A stretch of 64,000 bases of DNA. Origin: an uncultured Hoeflea sp. (GTDB lineage Bacteria > Pseudomonadota > Alphaproteobacteria > Rhizobiales > Rhizobiaceae). Below are positions 1 through 7,474 of this stretch, in pieces (the first letter of the stretch is position 1; every line of letters begins with the position of its first letter). Both the position numbers and the translations under genes were made by a program. Below the pieces are notes generated by a model. The model had not been told where the DNA came from, ran no database searches, and was given only the letters and a program-made list of their open reading frames with translations. The stretch spans positions 186,001-250,000 of the forward strand of contig NZ_CANMVK010000005.1 in assembly GCF_947501405.1 (NCBI RefSeq), read 5' to 3'.

Positions 1-725
1 GCATCACCCACCTGCATGGCGGCAGCGCCGGCATCGGCAAGCGGCTGTGGCGGCTGGATGCGGAAGGTGACGACTTCGCGGTGTTTTCGATCGTCGATCC
101 CGACGGGCAGTCGGGCTATCCCGGCACTATGAAAGTGGAAGCGCGTTATGAGCTGCGTCCGGGCGGTTGCCTGGCCATCACCTATACCAGCGTCACCGAC
201 CGGCCGACGCTCGCCAACATCGCCCATCACAGCTATTTCAATCTCGATGGCAGCGACTCCATTCTGGATCACGAACTGATGATCGCCGCCGATCAGTACC
301 TGCCGGTCGACGAGCGCCAGATCCCCACCGGCGCAATTGTCGCGGTAGCCGGCACAGAGTTCGATTTTTGCGAGATGCGACCGATCCGGCGCGGCGGAGC
401 AGATGGCCAGGTCGTCTATGATCACAATTTCTGTCTGGCGCGGGAGCGCGGCGCGGTGCGTACGGTGGCGCTGGCGCGGTCGCTCAAATCGGGTATTGCG
501 ATGGAGCTGCGCACCGGTGAGGCGGGCGTTCAGTTTTATGCCGGCCATAAGATAAAGCCTTCAATTAACGGGCTTTCCGGCAGGCCCTACGGCGTGCATG
601 CAGGCTTTTGTCTTGAAACCCAGAGCTGGCCCGACAGCCCCAATCATCCCGGCTTCGCGCAAGCCGTGCTCAGGCCCGGTGAGACACTGGTGCAACACAG
701 CGAATATATCTTCCTGCGCGATTGA
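1..725 (+). CDS. Aldose 1-epimerase (mutarotase), 5' end beyond window
   Basis: The reading frame is open from the first bases and ends at TGA 723-725, so the N-terminus lies outside the window. The first visible residues include HLHGG, a GalM-family active-site segment. Further GalM features follow: NIAHHSYFNLDG with the family histidines, a DGxVVYDHNF-like stretch, VQFYAG, and a C-terminal FCLETQSWPDSPNHP segment near the catalytic glutamate. The family interconverts alpha and beta anomers of free sugars. It stands 119 bp upstream of a TRAP operon in a probable sulfoquinovose locus, where a mutarotase (YihR-like role) would fit. That substrate is inference; the family call is secure. Confidence 0.88.
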   Translation, partial: ITHLHGGSAGIGKRLWRLDAEGDDFAVFSIVDPDGQSGYPGTMKVEARYELRPGGCLAITYTSVTDRPTLANIAHHSYFNLDGSDSILDHELMIAADQYLPVDERQIPTGAIVAVAGTEFDFCEMRPIRRGGADGQVVYDHNFCLARERGAVRTVALARSLKSGIAMELRTGEAGVQFYAGHKIKPSINGLSGRPYGVHAGFCLETQSWPDSPNHPGFAQAVLRPGETLVQHSEYIFLRD

Positions 726-751
726 ACATCTCGTGGCCGAATCATCCGGTC

Positions 752-801
752 TTGACATGCGCAGCGAAATAGAAGCCCATAGGCAAGTCTTATATAAGAC
801 T
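752..801 (+). promoter_or_regulatory. Promoter region with GntR-type palindromic operator, site 1 (dctQM)
   Basis: A perfect 14-bp palindrome GTCTTATATAAGAC lies at 787-800, or 16 bp (786-801) when the flanking A and T are counted. It is 45 bp upstream of the dctQ start. A consensus-like -35 element TTGACA is at 752-757; no clear -10 is visible. The same palindrome occurs before dctP, before the kinase gene, and between gntR and suyA. It is probably the operator of the GntR protein encoded at 11647-12390, since HutC-subfamily regulators bind AT-centred palindromes of this GT-N-AC shape. Confidence 0.8.
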
Positions 802-844
802 CGCAGAACCGCTGTGGTTGCCGGCTTGGGGGAGGACCTAGACC

Positions 845-1432
845 ATGACAGTGATTTTGGCGCTGCTGAGACCGCTTACGCATCTCAACACGTTGCTCTT
901 GCGACTGGGGCGCAACGTCGCCTGGGTGGCGATGGGGCTGATGGTGCTGATCATCATGCTTCAGGTGTTTTTCCGCTATATTGTCGGCAATGCCTTAGCC
1001 TGGCCCGATGAGGGCGCGCGGTTTCTGATGCTGTGGATGACGGCGGTGATTGCGCCGACCGCCTATCGTTGGGGCGGGTTCGTTTCCATCGAAATGGTCA
1101 AGGATCTGCTGCCGGCCCGGGTTGGCGCGTTGCTCGGGCTGGCGCTGCTGCTGGTGTCGCTGGTGGTGCTGGTTTACGGCTTCCGGCTCGGACTCAACCA
1201 CATCAACTCGGGTTGGCTGTTCGCTTCGTCATCGCTCAAGTTGCCGCTCGAATTCCTCGGGCTGGGGCTGATACGGATCAAGCTTGCATGGATGTACATG
1301 TCGCTGCCGGTCGGCCTGTTTTTGATGATCCTGGTCAATCTGGAGCTGTGCCTGAAGGCGGTCGCGCATCTGATCGATCCGGATGCGGAGCTTCCCGAAG
1401 ACCATGATCAAGTCATTGTAGCGGTGGAGTAA
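845..1432 (+). CDS. TRAP transporter small permease (DctQ type)
   Basis: This 195-residue membrane protein has four hydrophobic segments, at roughly residues 20-45, 55-75, 90-115 and 140-165. The WPDE segment around residue 57, in front of a membrane helix, is typical of DctQ. DctQ proteins form the small membrane component of tripartite ATP-independent periplasmic transporters, which use an ion gradient and a periplasmic binding protein. The start has a strong GGGGGAGG site at about 828-835. The large permease gene begins 3 bp after the stop, so the two are one operon. An operator palindrome lies 45 bp upstream. Substrate is not shown by this protein; context suggests an organosulfonate. Confidence 0.9.
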   Translation: MTVILALLRPLTHLNTLLLRLGRNVAWVAMGLMVLIIMLQVFFRYIVGNALAWPDEGARFLMLWMTAVIAPTAYRWGGFVSIEMVKDLLPARVGALLGLALLLVSLVVLVYGFRLGLNHINSGWLFASSSLKLPLEFLGLGLIRIKLAWMYMSLPVGLFLMILVNLELCLKAVAHLIDPDAELPEDHDQVIVAVE

Positions 1433-1435
1433 GTC

Positions 1436-2725
1436 ATGCTGTTTTTCTTTCTGCCGCTGTTTCTGATTTTTCTGATGATCGGCCTGCCGGTGTTTTTCGG
1501 CATGCTGGCTGCCCCCGGTTTTCTGCTGTGGCTCAATGGCCAGGAGCGTGACATCGCGCTGCTTTATCGCAACGTCTACACAGGCATGGATTCATTCCCG
1601 TTGATGGCGATCCCGTTCTTCATGCTGGCGGGCGAGTTGATGAACCGCGGCGGCATTACCATGCGCATCGTCGAGTTCAGCCAGGCGATGATCGGCCACC
1701 TCAAGGGTGGGTTGGCGCATGTCAACATTCTCTCGTCCATGCTGTTTGCCGGGCTGTCCGGTTCGGCGGTGGCCGATGTGTCGGCGCTCGGATCGATGCT
1801 GATCCCGGCGATGGAGAAGAATGGGTACACGCGGAAATTCGCAGCCGCCGTCACCGCCGCCTCATCGGTGATCGGCCCGATCATTCCGCCGTCCGGCATT
1901 ATGATCATCTATGCCTATGTGATGGGCGAATCGGTTGCAGCGCTGTTTCTGGCGGGCATCGTGCCGGGCGTGCTGATTGGGCTTTCGCTGATGGCGGTGG
2001 TGGGCTTTCTGGCCAACCGCAATGATTTTCCGGCCGCGTCGCGGCGCGCCACCTGGCCGGAGAAGGGCCAGGCCAGCCTGAAGGCTTTTTTCCCGCTGCT
2101 CACACCGGTGATCATTCTGGGTGGTATCCTGGGCGGCATCTTTACGCCAACCGAGGCGTCCGCGGTGGCGGCGGTCTATGCCTTCATCGTGGCGCTGTTC
2201 ATCCTCAAGACCATGGGCTGGGCTGACCTGCCGAAGGTGCTGACAAAGGCGGCGATGACCACCTCGGTTGTGCTGCTTCTGGTGGGGGCGGCGATGGCGT
2301 TCAAGACCGTGGTCAGCCTGTCGCATACGCCGGAAATTCTCGCCAACTTCATTCTCGGCCTGTCGGACAATCCCTATATCCTGCTGTTTTTGATCAACCT
2401 GCTGTTGTTCATTGTCGGGATGTTTCTCGATGCAGGGCCGGCGATCATCATCCTTGGTCCGATCCTTGGTCCGATCTTCACCGATCTCGGCGTTCATCCA
2501 GTGCATTTCGCCATCATCATGAGCGTAAACCTGACCGTCGGGCTGGCGACGCCGCCCATGGGGCTGGTGCTGTTTGTCACCTCGAGCGTGTCGGGAGAAC
2601 GGGTGGAAACCATCGCCAAGGCGATCATGCCGTTCCTGCTGGTGCAGATCGTAGCCATATTCCTGATCACCTTCGTGCCGCAGATCTCGTTGTTCATGCC
2701 GCAGCTGTTTGGCTTCGCGAAGTAG
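1436..2725 (+). CDS. TRAP transporter large permease (DctM type)
   Basis: The protein has 429 residues with about 12 hydrophobic helices, the usual size of a DctM subunit. Family marks include the MDSFPLMAIPFFMLAGELMNRGGI segment near residue 50, the FAGLSGSAVADVSALG motif near 105, IGPIIPPSGIMIIYAY near 145, FTPTEASAVAAVYA near 235 and NLTVGLATPPMGLVLFV near 365. DctM carries the substrate and ions across the inner membrane together with DctQ. It is translationally close to dctQ (3-bp gap). The binding-protein gene follows but has its own promoter and operator, a split that can allow more SBP than permease. Confidence 0.95.
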   Translation: MLFFFLPLFLIFLMIGLPVFFGMLAAPGFLLWLNGQERDIALLYRNVYTGMDSFPLMAIPFFMLAGELMNRGGITMRIVEFSQAMIGHLKGGLAHVNILSSMLFAGLSGSAVADVSALGSMLIPAMEKNGYTRKFAAAVTAASSVIGPIIPPSGIMIIYAYVMGESVAALFLAGIVPGVLIGLSLMAVVGFLANRNDFPAASRRATWPEKGQASLKAFFPLLTPVIILGGILGGIFTPTEASAVAAVYAFIVALFILKTMGWADLPKVLTKAAMTTSVVLLLVGAAMAFKTVVSLSHTPEILANFILGLSDNPYILLFLINLLLFIVGMFLDAGPAIIILGPILGPIFTDLGVHPVHFAIIMSVNLTVGLATPPMGLVLFVTSSVSGERVETIAKAIMPFLLVQIVAIFLITFVPQISLFMPQLFGFAK

Positions 2726-2825
2726 CGGCGGGCAAGATGTCGTGGCGGTGTCATACGCGATCGGTTAGGCTGCAAGCGGGCAGGCGCGAAGTTACTCGAC
2801 CTTGCTGACCGGGATGCCGGAACGC

Positions 2826-2872
2826 TTGACAAGCACGGGAGCCTCGTCAATCTTGTGTCTTATATAAGACTT
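2826..2872 (+). promoter_or_regulatory. Promoter region with GntR-type palindromic operator, site 2 (dctP)
   Basis: GTCTTATATAAGAC is at 2857-2870, 35 bp before the dctP start codon. A -35-like TTGACA is at 2826-2831. The 22 bases 2851-2872 are identical to 6482-6503 in front of the kinase gene, so conservation reaches beyond the palindrome and includes an extra upstream half-site-like TCTTG. The palindrome would overlap or adjoin the transcription start, which fits repression relieved by an inducer. Confidence 0.8.
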
Positions 2873-2905
2873 AACGGGTACCAAAGACCAATGGGAGGGT
2901 CATTC

Positions 2906-3985
2906 ATGATTTTGAAGCAGGCAATGAAAACGCTGACCGCCGCTGCGCTCGGCCTGTCGGTTCTGGCCGGCGGCATGATCACCGCGGCGCAGGCCGCTGA
3001 CATCACGCTGCGCGCCACAGCCAACTCCAATGAGAACGACGAGGACTATGATGGCCTTGTGGTGTTCAAGGACTATGTCGAGAAGGCCTCTAACGGCACC
3101 ATCGCTGTGGAGCTGTTCATCGGCACGCAGCTATGCTCGACCGGTGCGGAGTGCCTGCAGGGCATCGCCGACGGATCGATCGATATCTATATCTCGACCT
3201 CGGGCGGCGCGTCGGGGATCTTCCCCTATGTGCAGGTGCTCGATCTTCCCTATCTGCTTCGCGATGACCGTATTGCCGAGGAAGTGCTGACCGAAGGTAC
3301 CTTCACCCGGGCGCTGCGCGAGCAGATGCTGGCCGATTCAGGCGGCATGATCCGGCTGATGACCGTCGGCAACACCGGTGGCTGGCGCAACTTCGCCAAC
3401 ACCCAAAGAGAGATCCGCTCGCCCGCTGATATGGACGGATTGAAGATCCGCACGATTGTTGCCGATCTGCCGCAGGAACTGGTGCGGTCGATGGGCGCAT
3501 CGCCGACGCCGATCCCGTGGCCGGAGCTGTTCACCTCGTTCCAGACCGGTGTCGTGGAAGGCACCCAGAACGGCATCACCGACATCATGGGTATGAAGTT
3601 TCCGGATGCAGGCCTGAAACATCTCACGCTTGATGGCCATTCCTACATGGGCGCTTTGTGGTTCATGAACAATGACCGTTTCATGGGACTGGACGAGAAT
3701 CTGCGCCGCGTCGTTGTTGACGGTTTTGCAGCTTTGCAGCAGGCGACCTTCGCCTCGCCCAAGCGCAAATCCATTCAAGCCTATCAGGATTTCGCCGAGA
3801 TCGGCGGCCAGATCTATGTGCCGACAATGGAAGAGAAGGCGCAGTTCAAGGAAGCTGCGGCGCCGGTGTTCGAGTGGTTCAAAACCAATGTCGATGGCGG
3901 CGCCACCTTCTATGATTTGCTGGTGGCCGAAGCGGAAAAAGCCTCCGGCGTCGTCGACAGCGGCGCGATGATGGATCTGAAATAG
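2906..3985 (+). CDS. TRAP transporter substrate-binding protein (DctP family)
   Basis: ATG 2906 is chosen because GGGAGG at about 2894-2899 precedes it and it gives a clean Sec signal peptide (basic start, hydrophobic core, AQA-ADI cleavage near residue 29). A longer reading from an upstream GTG would run through the operator. The mature protein (about 330 residues) is a periplasmic DctP protein. The segment MDGLKIRT near residue 183 carries the arginine that usually salt-bridges an anionic group of the ligand. It is followed by GASPTPIPWPELFTSFQTGVVEGTQN, a DctP signature. Placement in a sulfonate locus suggests a sulfonate ligand (SQ, sulfoquinovosyl glycerol or sulfolactate), but the ligand cannot be read from sequence. 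Confidence 0.93.
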   Translation: MILKQAMKTLTAAALGLSVLAGGMITAAQAADITLRATANSNENDEDYDGLVVFKDYVEKASNGTIAVELFIGTQLCSTGAECLQGIADGSIDIYISTSGGASGIFPYVQVLDLPYLLRDDRIAEEVLTEGTFTRALREQMLADSGGMIRLMTVGNTGGWRNFANTQREIRSPADMDGLKIRTIVADLPQELVRSMGASPTPIPWPELFTSFQTGVVEGTQNGITDIMGMKFPDAGLKHLTLDGHSYMGALWFMNNDRFMGLDENLRRVVVDGFAALQQATFASPKRKSIQAYQDFAEIGGQIYVPTMEEKAQFKEAAAPVFEWFKTNVDGGATFYDLLVAEAEKASGVVDSGAMMDLK

Positions 3986-4011
3986 ACCCGCGCACCGTCG
4001 CAATTGTTCAG

Positions 4012-4040
4012 GCCGTCCGGTTCACGCCGGGCGGTTTTTT
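4012..4040 (+). terminator. Rho-independent terminator after dctP
   Basis: GCCGTCCGG (4012-4020) pairs with CCGGGCGG (4027-4034) around a short loop, with one G-U pair, and is followed directly by six T residues (4035-4040). It lies 27 bp after the dctP stop and would end the TRAP transcript before the convergent VOC gene. Confidence 0.8.
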
Positions 4041-4045
4041 GTTGC

Positions 4046-4423
4046 CTAGCCCTGTCGTGACAGTGGCTGACCGAACAGGATCAGCGTCGCGTAGTCATCG
4101 GCGACATGGAATTCACGCTGGCCGTAGTGCTGATCGAAAGGCGAGCGTATCCGGACTTGCGGAAGCGTATCCAGGCCAGGCTTGAGCTGCTCATAGAGCG
4201 CGTCGACATCATCGACATCGATATAGATCATCTGTTGCCGACGTTCGTCACTCAGATCGACATCGGCGGGTGTGACCACCACGCGGATGGCGGCATGGTC
4301 GCGGCGCAGGAAAGCGTAGCCATCGGCCTTGAAGGTGCAGTTAAACCCCAGGATCCCGCAATAAAAGCGGATCGAACTATCAAGATCGGAGGTCAGAACG
4401 AACGGTGTGATCTGCTTGAACAT
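4046..4423 (-). CDS. VOC-family protein (glyoxalase/bleomycin-resistance fold)
   Basis: A 125-residue protein made of two beta-alpha-beta-beta-beta modules. TPFVLTSDLDSSIRFYCGILGF at the start and a REFHVADDYATLILFG end are typical of bleomycin-resistance-like VOC proteins. The C-terminal glutamate that often binds metal is replaced (FGQP), and no clear metal-ligand set is visible. Small-molecule binding is therefore as likely as catalysis. It faces the dctP operon convergently and is followed in the same direction by nothing obvious; the Sel1 gene lies upstream. No operator is seen at its start. Substrate unknown. Confidence 0.8.
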   Translation of the reverse strand: MFKQITPFVLTSDLDSSIRFYCGILGFNCTFKADGYAFLRRDHAAIRVVVTPADVDLSDERRQQMIYIDVDDVDALYEQLKPGLDTLPQVRIRSPFDQHYGQREFHVADDYATLILFGQPLSRQG

Positions 4424-4474
4424 CGACGGTTCCCGAGAGGCGAGTTTTGCGCGGCGAGCTGGGGGATGGGACAG

Positions 4475-4984
4475 CTACCTGAAGGGATACATCCAGGGCC
4501 GGTAATCATCAATCAGCACTTCGGCGCGACGGATTTGCTCAGGCGTCATTTTCTTGGCCACCTCTTCGATCGAGATCGCTGCATCCGGATCGCCGCCGAT
4601 CGCTGACAGGCCGTACCAGAGATAGGCGCGGACCAGATCGACGGCGGTGCCGCGGCCGACTTCGAAATACCAGCCGATGCCCGATTGCGCGCCGGGGTGT
4701 CCTTTCATCGAGGCGCGCAGATACCACTCGAAGGCGCGCTCATCGTCTCGCTCCACCCCTAGCCCCATGGCATACATGACGCCGATGAGTTCCTCGGCGT
4801 CAGCATTGCCCGAGCGGGCGGCAGGCAGGAACTCAGCCATGGCGTCCTCGAAGCGGCTTTGCTCCATGAGGATCCGGCCTTTTTCGATTTCGGCGCTGGC
4901 GGATGCCGGGTGGAGCACCACGGCAACGGCGATAAGACCAAGGGCGGCGAGAGCTTTTTTGGCGTTTGCAAGCCGAGACGTCAT
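4475..4984 (-). CDS. Secreted Sel1/TPR-like repeat protein
   Basis: The 169-residue protein starts with a signal peptide (SRLANAKKALAALGLIAVAVVLHPASASA-E). It then has alpha-helical Sel1-type repeats: EDAMAEFLPAARSGNADAEELIGVMYAMGLGVERDDERAFEWYLRASMKGHPGAQSGIGWYFEVG and so on. Sel1 repeats form a solenoid used for protein-protein contacts, here in the periplasm. Its start is about 100 bp from the di-haem peroxidase gene, which runs in the opposite direction, so the two may share a divergent promoter region. Whether it belongs to the catabolic locus is not clear. Confidence 0.8.
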   Translation of the reverse strand: MTSRLANAKKALAALGLIAVAVVLHPASASAEIEKGRILMEQSRFEDAMAEFLPAARSGNADAEELIGVMYAMGLGVERDDERAFEWYLRASMKGHPGAQSGIGWYFEVGRGTAVDLVRAYLWYGLSAIGGDPDAAISIEEVAKKMTPEQIRRAEVLIDDYRPWMYPFR

Positions 4985-5087
4985 TTGTCATTGTTCCCCA
5001 ACGCTTGGACCGGGCCGACAATAGGGTGCGCGCCGCGTGCAAGGCAAGACAGTCACGGTTTGGTTAGGGAGGCGTTTGGGTGGTGCG

Positions 5088-6440
5088 ATGGTGACATGGC
5101 AGGCGCGATGGGGAAGGGCGATTGCAGGAGGCTTGCTCGGTATGCTGGCCCTGGGCGCGCCGGGTGCGTCTGCAGAGCCTGCAACCGCAAGCCCGCCGCC
5201 GCTGGTTGCGGCCGATTTCCATGAGTTCGACGAGGCGTTGGCCGAAATCGGCCGGCTCTTGTTTTACGACCGCGTGCTTTCGGGCAACCGCAACATTTCC
5301 TGCGGCGCCTGCCATCATCATGACCTTGCGTCCGGCGACGGGCTGGCGCTGGGTGTGGGCGAGGGTGGCGAGGGCATCGGCCCCAAACGCACCACTGGTC
5401 GCGATGCGGCGCGGATCGAAAAGCGCGTGCCGCGCAATGCGCCGGCGCTGTTCAATCTCGGTGCACGCGATATCCGGGTGTTGTTTCACGACGGACGCCT
5501 GAGCATCGATGACATTTTCGGCAATGGCTTCAATTCCCCGGCGGAGGAATATCTGCCTGATGGGCTGAAGGGGATACTCGCTGCCCAGGCCCTGTTTCCG
5601 CTGACATCGGAAACCGAGATGGCCGGCAATCCCGAGGAAAACAAGGTGGCGGGAGCCGCCTATGACCGGATTGACCATGTCTGGCCCCTGTTGGTCGAGC
5701 GGGTGCGGGCGATTCCGGAATATGTGGAGATGTTCGGGCGTGCGGATCCCTCAATCCGAAGCGCAGGCGATCTGACGATTGCTCATATCGCCAATGCGCT
5801 CGGCGACTTCATCAACGGCGAATGGCGGGTGACCGACAGCGCCTTCGACCGCTTTTTGGGTGGCGATACCGCGGCGCTTTCAACGCCGGCGCTGGCCGGA
5901 ATGGAGCTCTTTTATGGCAAGGCCGGATGTGCGGCGTGCCATTCGGGCAAGTTGATGTCGGACCAGGAATTTCATGCTTTGGCGCTGCCGCATTTCGGAC
6001 CGGGCCGTACCCGCCTGTTCGATCCCTATGTGCGTGATGTCGGGCGGATGGCGGAATCCAACCGGCTTGAGGATGCCTACCGGTTCCGCACCCCGATGCT
6101 GCGCAATGTCGAGCTGACCGGTCCCTGGGGGCACAATGGCGCCTATGCGACGCTTGAGGGAATCGTCCGTCATCACCTTGATCCGCTGCTGTCGCTTAGG
6201 GCCTGGACGCCCGAGATGGTGCAGTTGCCTGCCGACGAGCGGCTTGCGGAGGTGGATTTCATCGCACTTCAGGACCGGCGTGAACGGGCGCGGCTTGAAT
6301 CGAGGGTCGACATCGCGCCGGTGGCGCTCAGCGATTCTGAGGTGGGCGATCTGATCGCCTTTCTCAAAGCGCTGACGGGCAGCGCGGATGGACGCCTCGG
6401 CCGTCCCGACCAGGTACCGAGCGGCCTGCCGGTCGATTGA
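5088..6440 (+). CDS. Di-haem cytochrome c peroxidase / MauG family protein
   Basis: Two CXXCH haem-binding motifs are visible: CGACH about 75 residues in, and CAACH about 280 residues in. The family segments FHDGR, FNSPAE and GPWGHNGAYATLEGIVRHH are present. ATG 5088 gives a typical signal peptide (RWGRAIAGGLLGMLALGAPGASA-EP); an upstream GTG at 5037 is possible. Proteins of this family act in the periplasm, reducing H2O2 with electrons from cytochrome c, or oxidising protein or small-molecule partners as MauG does. A link to sulfonate breakdown is not established. The kinase operon promoter follows 47 bp after its stop, so it is probably a separate unit. Confidence 0.87.
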   Translation: MVTWQARWGRAIAGGLLGMLALGAPGASAEPATASPPPLVAADFHEFDEALAEIGRLLFYDRVLSGNRNISCGACHHHDLASGDGLALGVGEGGEGIGPKRTTGRDAARIEKRVPRNAPALFNLGARDIRVLFHDGRLSIDDIFGNGFNSPAEEYLPDGLKGILAAQALFPLTSETEMAGNPEENKVAGAAYDRIDHVWPLLVERVRAIPEYVEMFGRADPSIRSAGDLTIAHIANALGDFINGEWRVTDSAFDRFLGGDTAALSTPALAGMELFYGKAGCAACHSGKLMSDQEFHALALPHFGPGRTRLFDPYVRDVGRMAESNRLEDAYRFRTPMLRNVELTGPWGHNGAYATLEGIVRHHLDPLLSLRAWTPEMVQLPADERLAEVDFIALQDRRERARLESRVDIAPVALSDSEVGDLIAFLKALTGSADGRLGRPDQVPSGLPVD

Positions 6441-6481
6441 GCGGAGGCGGCAATCAAATCCATCGATCCGCGCATGTTCGG

Positions 6482-6503
6482 TCTTGTGTCTTATATAAGA
6501 CTT
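6482..6503 (+). promoter_or_regulatory. GntR-type palindromic operator, site 3 (kinase-aldolase operon)
   Basis: GTCTTATATAAGAC is at 6488-6501, 67 bp upstream of the kinase start codon. The 22 bases 6482-6503 repeat exactly those at 2851-2872 before dctP. No convincing TTGACA lies at the spacing seen at the other three sites, so the promoter core here is uncertain. The site places the upper-pathway genes under the same probable regulator as transport and sulfolactate cleavage. Confidence 0.8.
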
Positions 6504-6568
6504 GATAAAGTCCGGCACAGACGGATGGTTTTCGTCCGCTAGAAACAAGCCTTGGGTGCATATCTGAC

Positions 6569-7474
6569 ATGCCAAAGATCGTGACCGCCGGCGTCGCCGT
6601 GATCGATTTCGTATTCCTGGTCGACGAGATGCCGCGCCGGGCCGAGAAATACCGGGCGCGGGAGGCCAGCATCACGGGCGGCGGTTGCGCCGCCAATGCC
6701 GCGGCGGCGATTGCGCGGCTTGGCGGAGAGGCGGCGCTGGCTGCGCGTCTTGGCGACGATCAGGTTGGCGACATGATTGTCGCGGGTCTGGCGGCCGACG
6801 GGGTGGATTGCACCATGGTGCGACGGTTCGAGGGGCGACGGTCGTCGTTTTCCTCGGTGTTTGTCGACCGTGAGGGCGAGCGGCAGATTGTCAATTTCCG
6901 CGATCAGACCCTTTCCATGAAGGCCGATTGGCTGGCGACGGCGCTTCCAGACAGTTTCGACGCAGCATTGGCGGATACGCGATGGCCAGACGGTGCCGCG
7001 GCGCTGATGCAGGCGGCGCGCGACCGGGGCCTGCCGGGTGTGCTGGATGCGGAAGCGCCGATCCACGGTGCCGAGGCTGCGTTTGAGCTTGCAAGCCACC
7101 TGGCGTTTTCCGCGCAAGGGCTTCGTGACTGGGCCGGTCACGACGATCTCGAAGGCGCGCTGGTCGCAGCGGCTGAGCAGACAGGGGCTTTCGTGTGCGT
7201 GACCGACGGGGCCAAGGGCGTGCGCTGGCGGCAGGGTGCAGAGGCCGGATTCGAACCATCCTATGCGATCGAAGCCCTGGATACGCTGGGAGCTGGCGAT
7301 GTCTGGCATGGTGCGTTTGCGCTGAGCCTGGCTGAAGGCGAGGAGATCAGCCGGGCGATCCGGTTTGCCAATGCGGTCGCGGCGATCAAGTGCACCAGGC
7401 CGGATGGCCGCCCGGGCTATCCGACCCTGCAAGAGACAGAAGACTTCATGCGAGAGGCGAAGCTATGCAATTGA
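6569..7474 (+). CDS. PfkB-family sugar kinase, candidate sulfofructose kinase
   Basis: The 301-residue protein has the PfkB (ribokinase) fold. The first strand is KIVTAGVAVIDFVFLVDEMP, followed by a glycine-rich ITGGGCAANAAAAIARLGG segment near residue 32. The second signature is DTLGAGDVWHGAFALSLAEG, with the catalytic aspartate at about D244. The family phosphorylates sugars with ATP. It overlaps the aldolase gene by 10 nt. A kinase plus a LacD/YihT-type class I aldolase is the core of the sulfo-EMP route, where the kinase makes 6-deoxy-6-sulfofructose 1-phosphate. With suyAB nearby this is the favoured role. A tagatose or fructose-phosphate kinase is the alternative. Confidence 0.85.
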   Translation: MPKIVTAGVAVIDFVFLVDEMPRRAEKYRAREASITGGGCAANAAAAIARLGGEAALAARLGDDQVGDMIVAGLAADGVDCTMVRRFEGRRSSFSSVFVDREGERQIVNFRDQTLSMKADWLATALPDSFDAALADTRWPDGAAALMQAARDRGLPGVLDAEAPIHGAEAAFELASHLAFSAQGLRDWAGHDDLEGALVAAAEQTGAFVCVTDGAKGVRWRQGAEAGFEPSYAIEALDTLGAGDVWHGAFALSLAEGEEISRAIRFANAVAAIKCTRPDGRPGYPTLQETEDFMREAKLCN

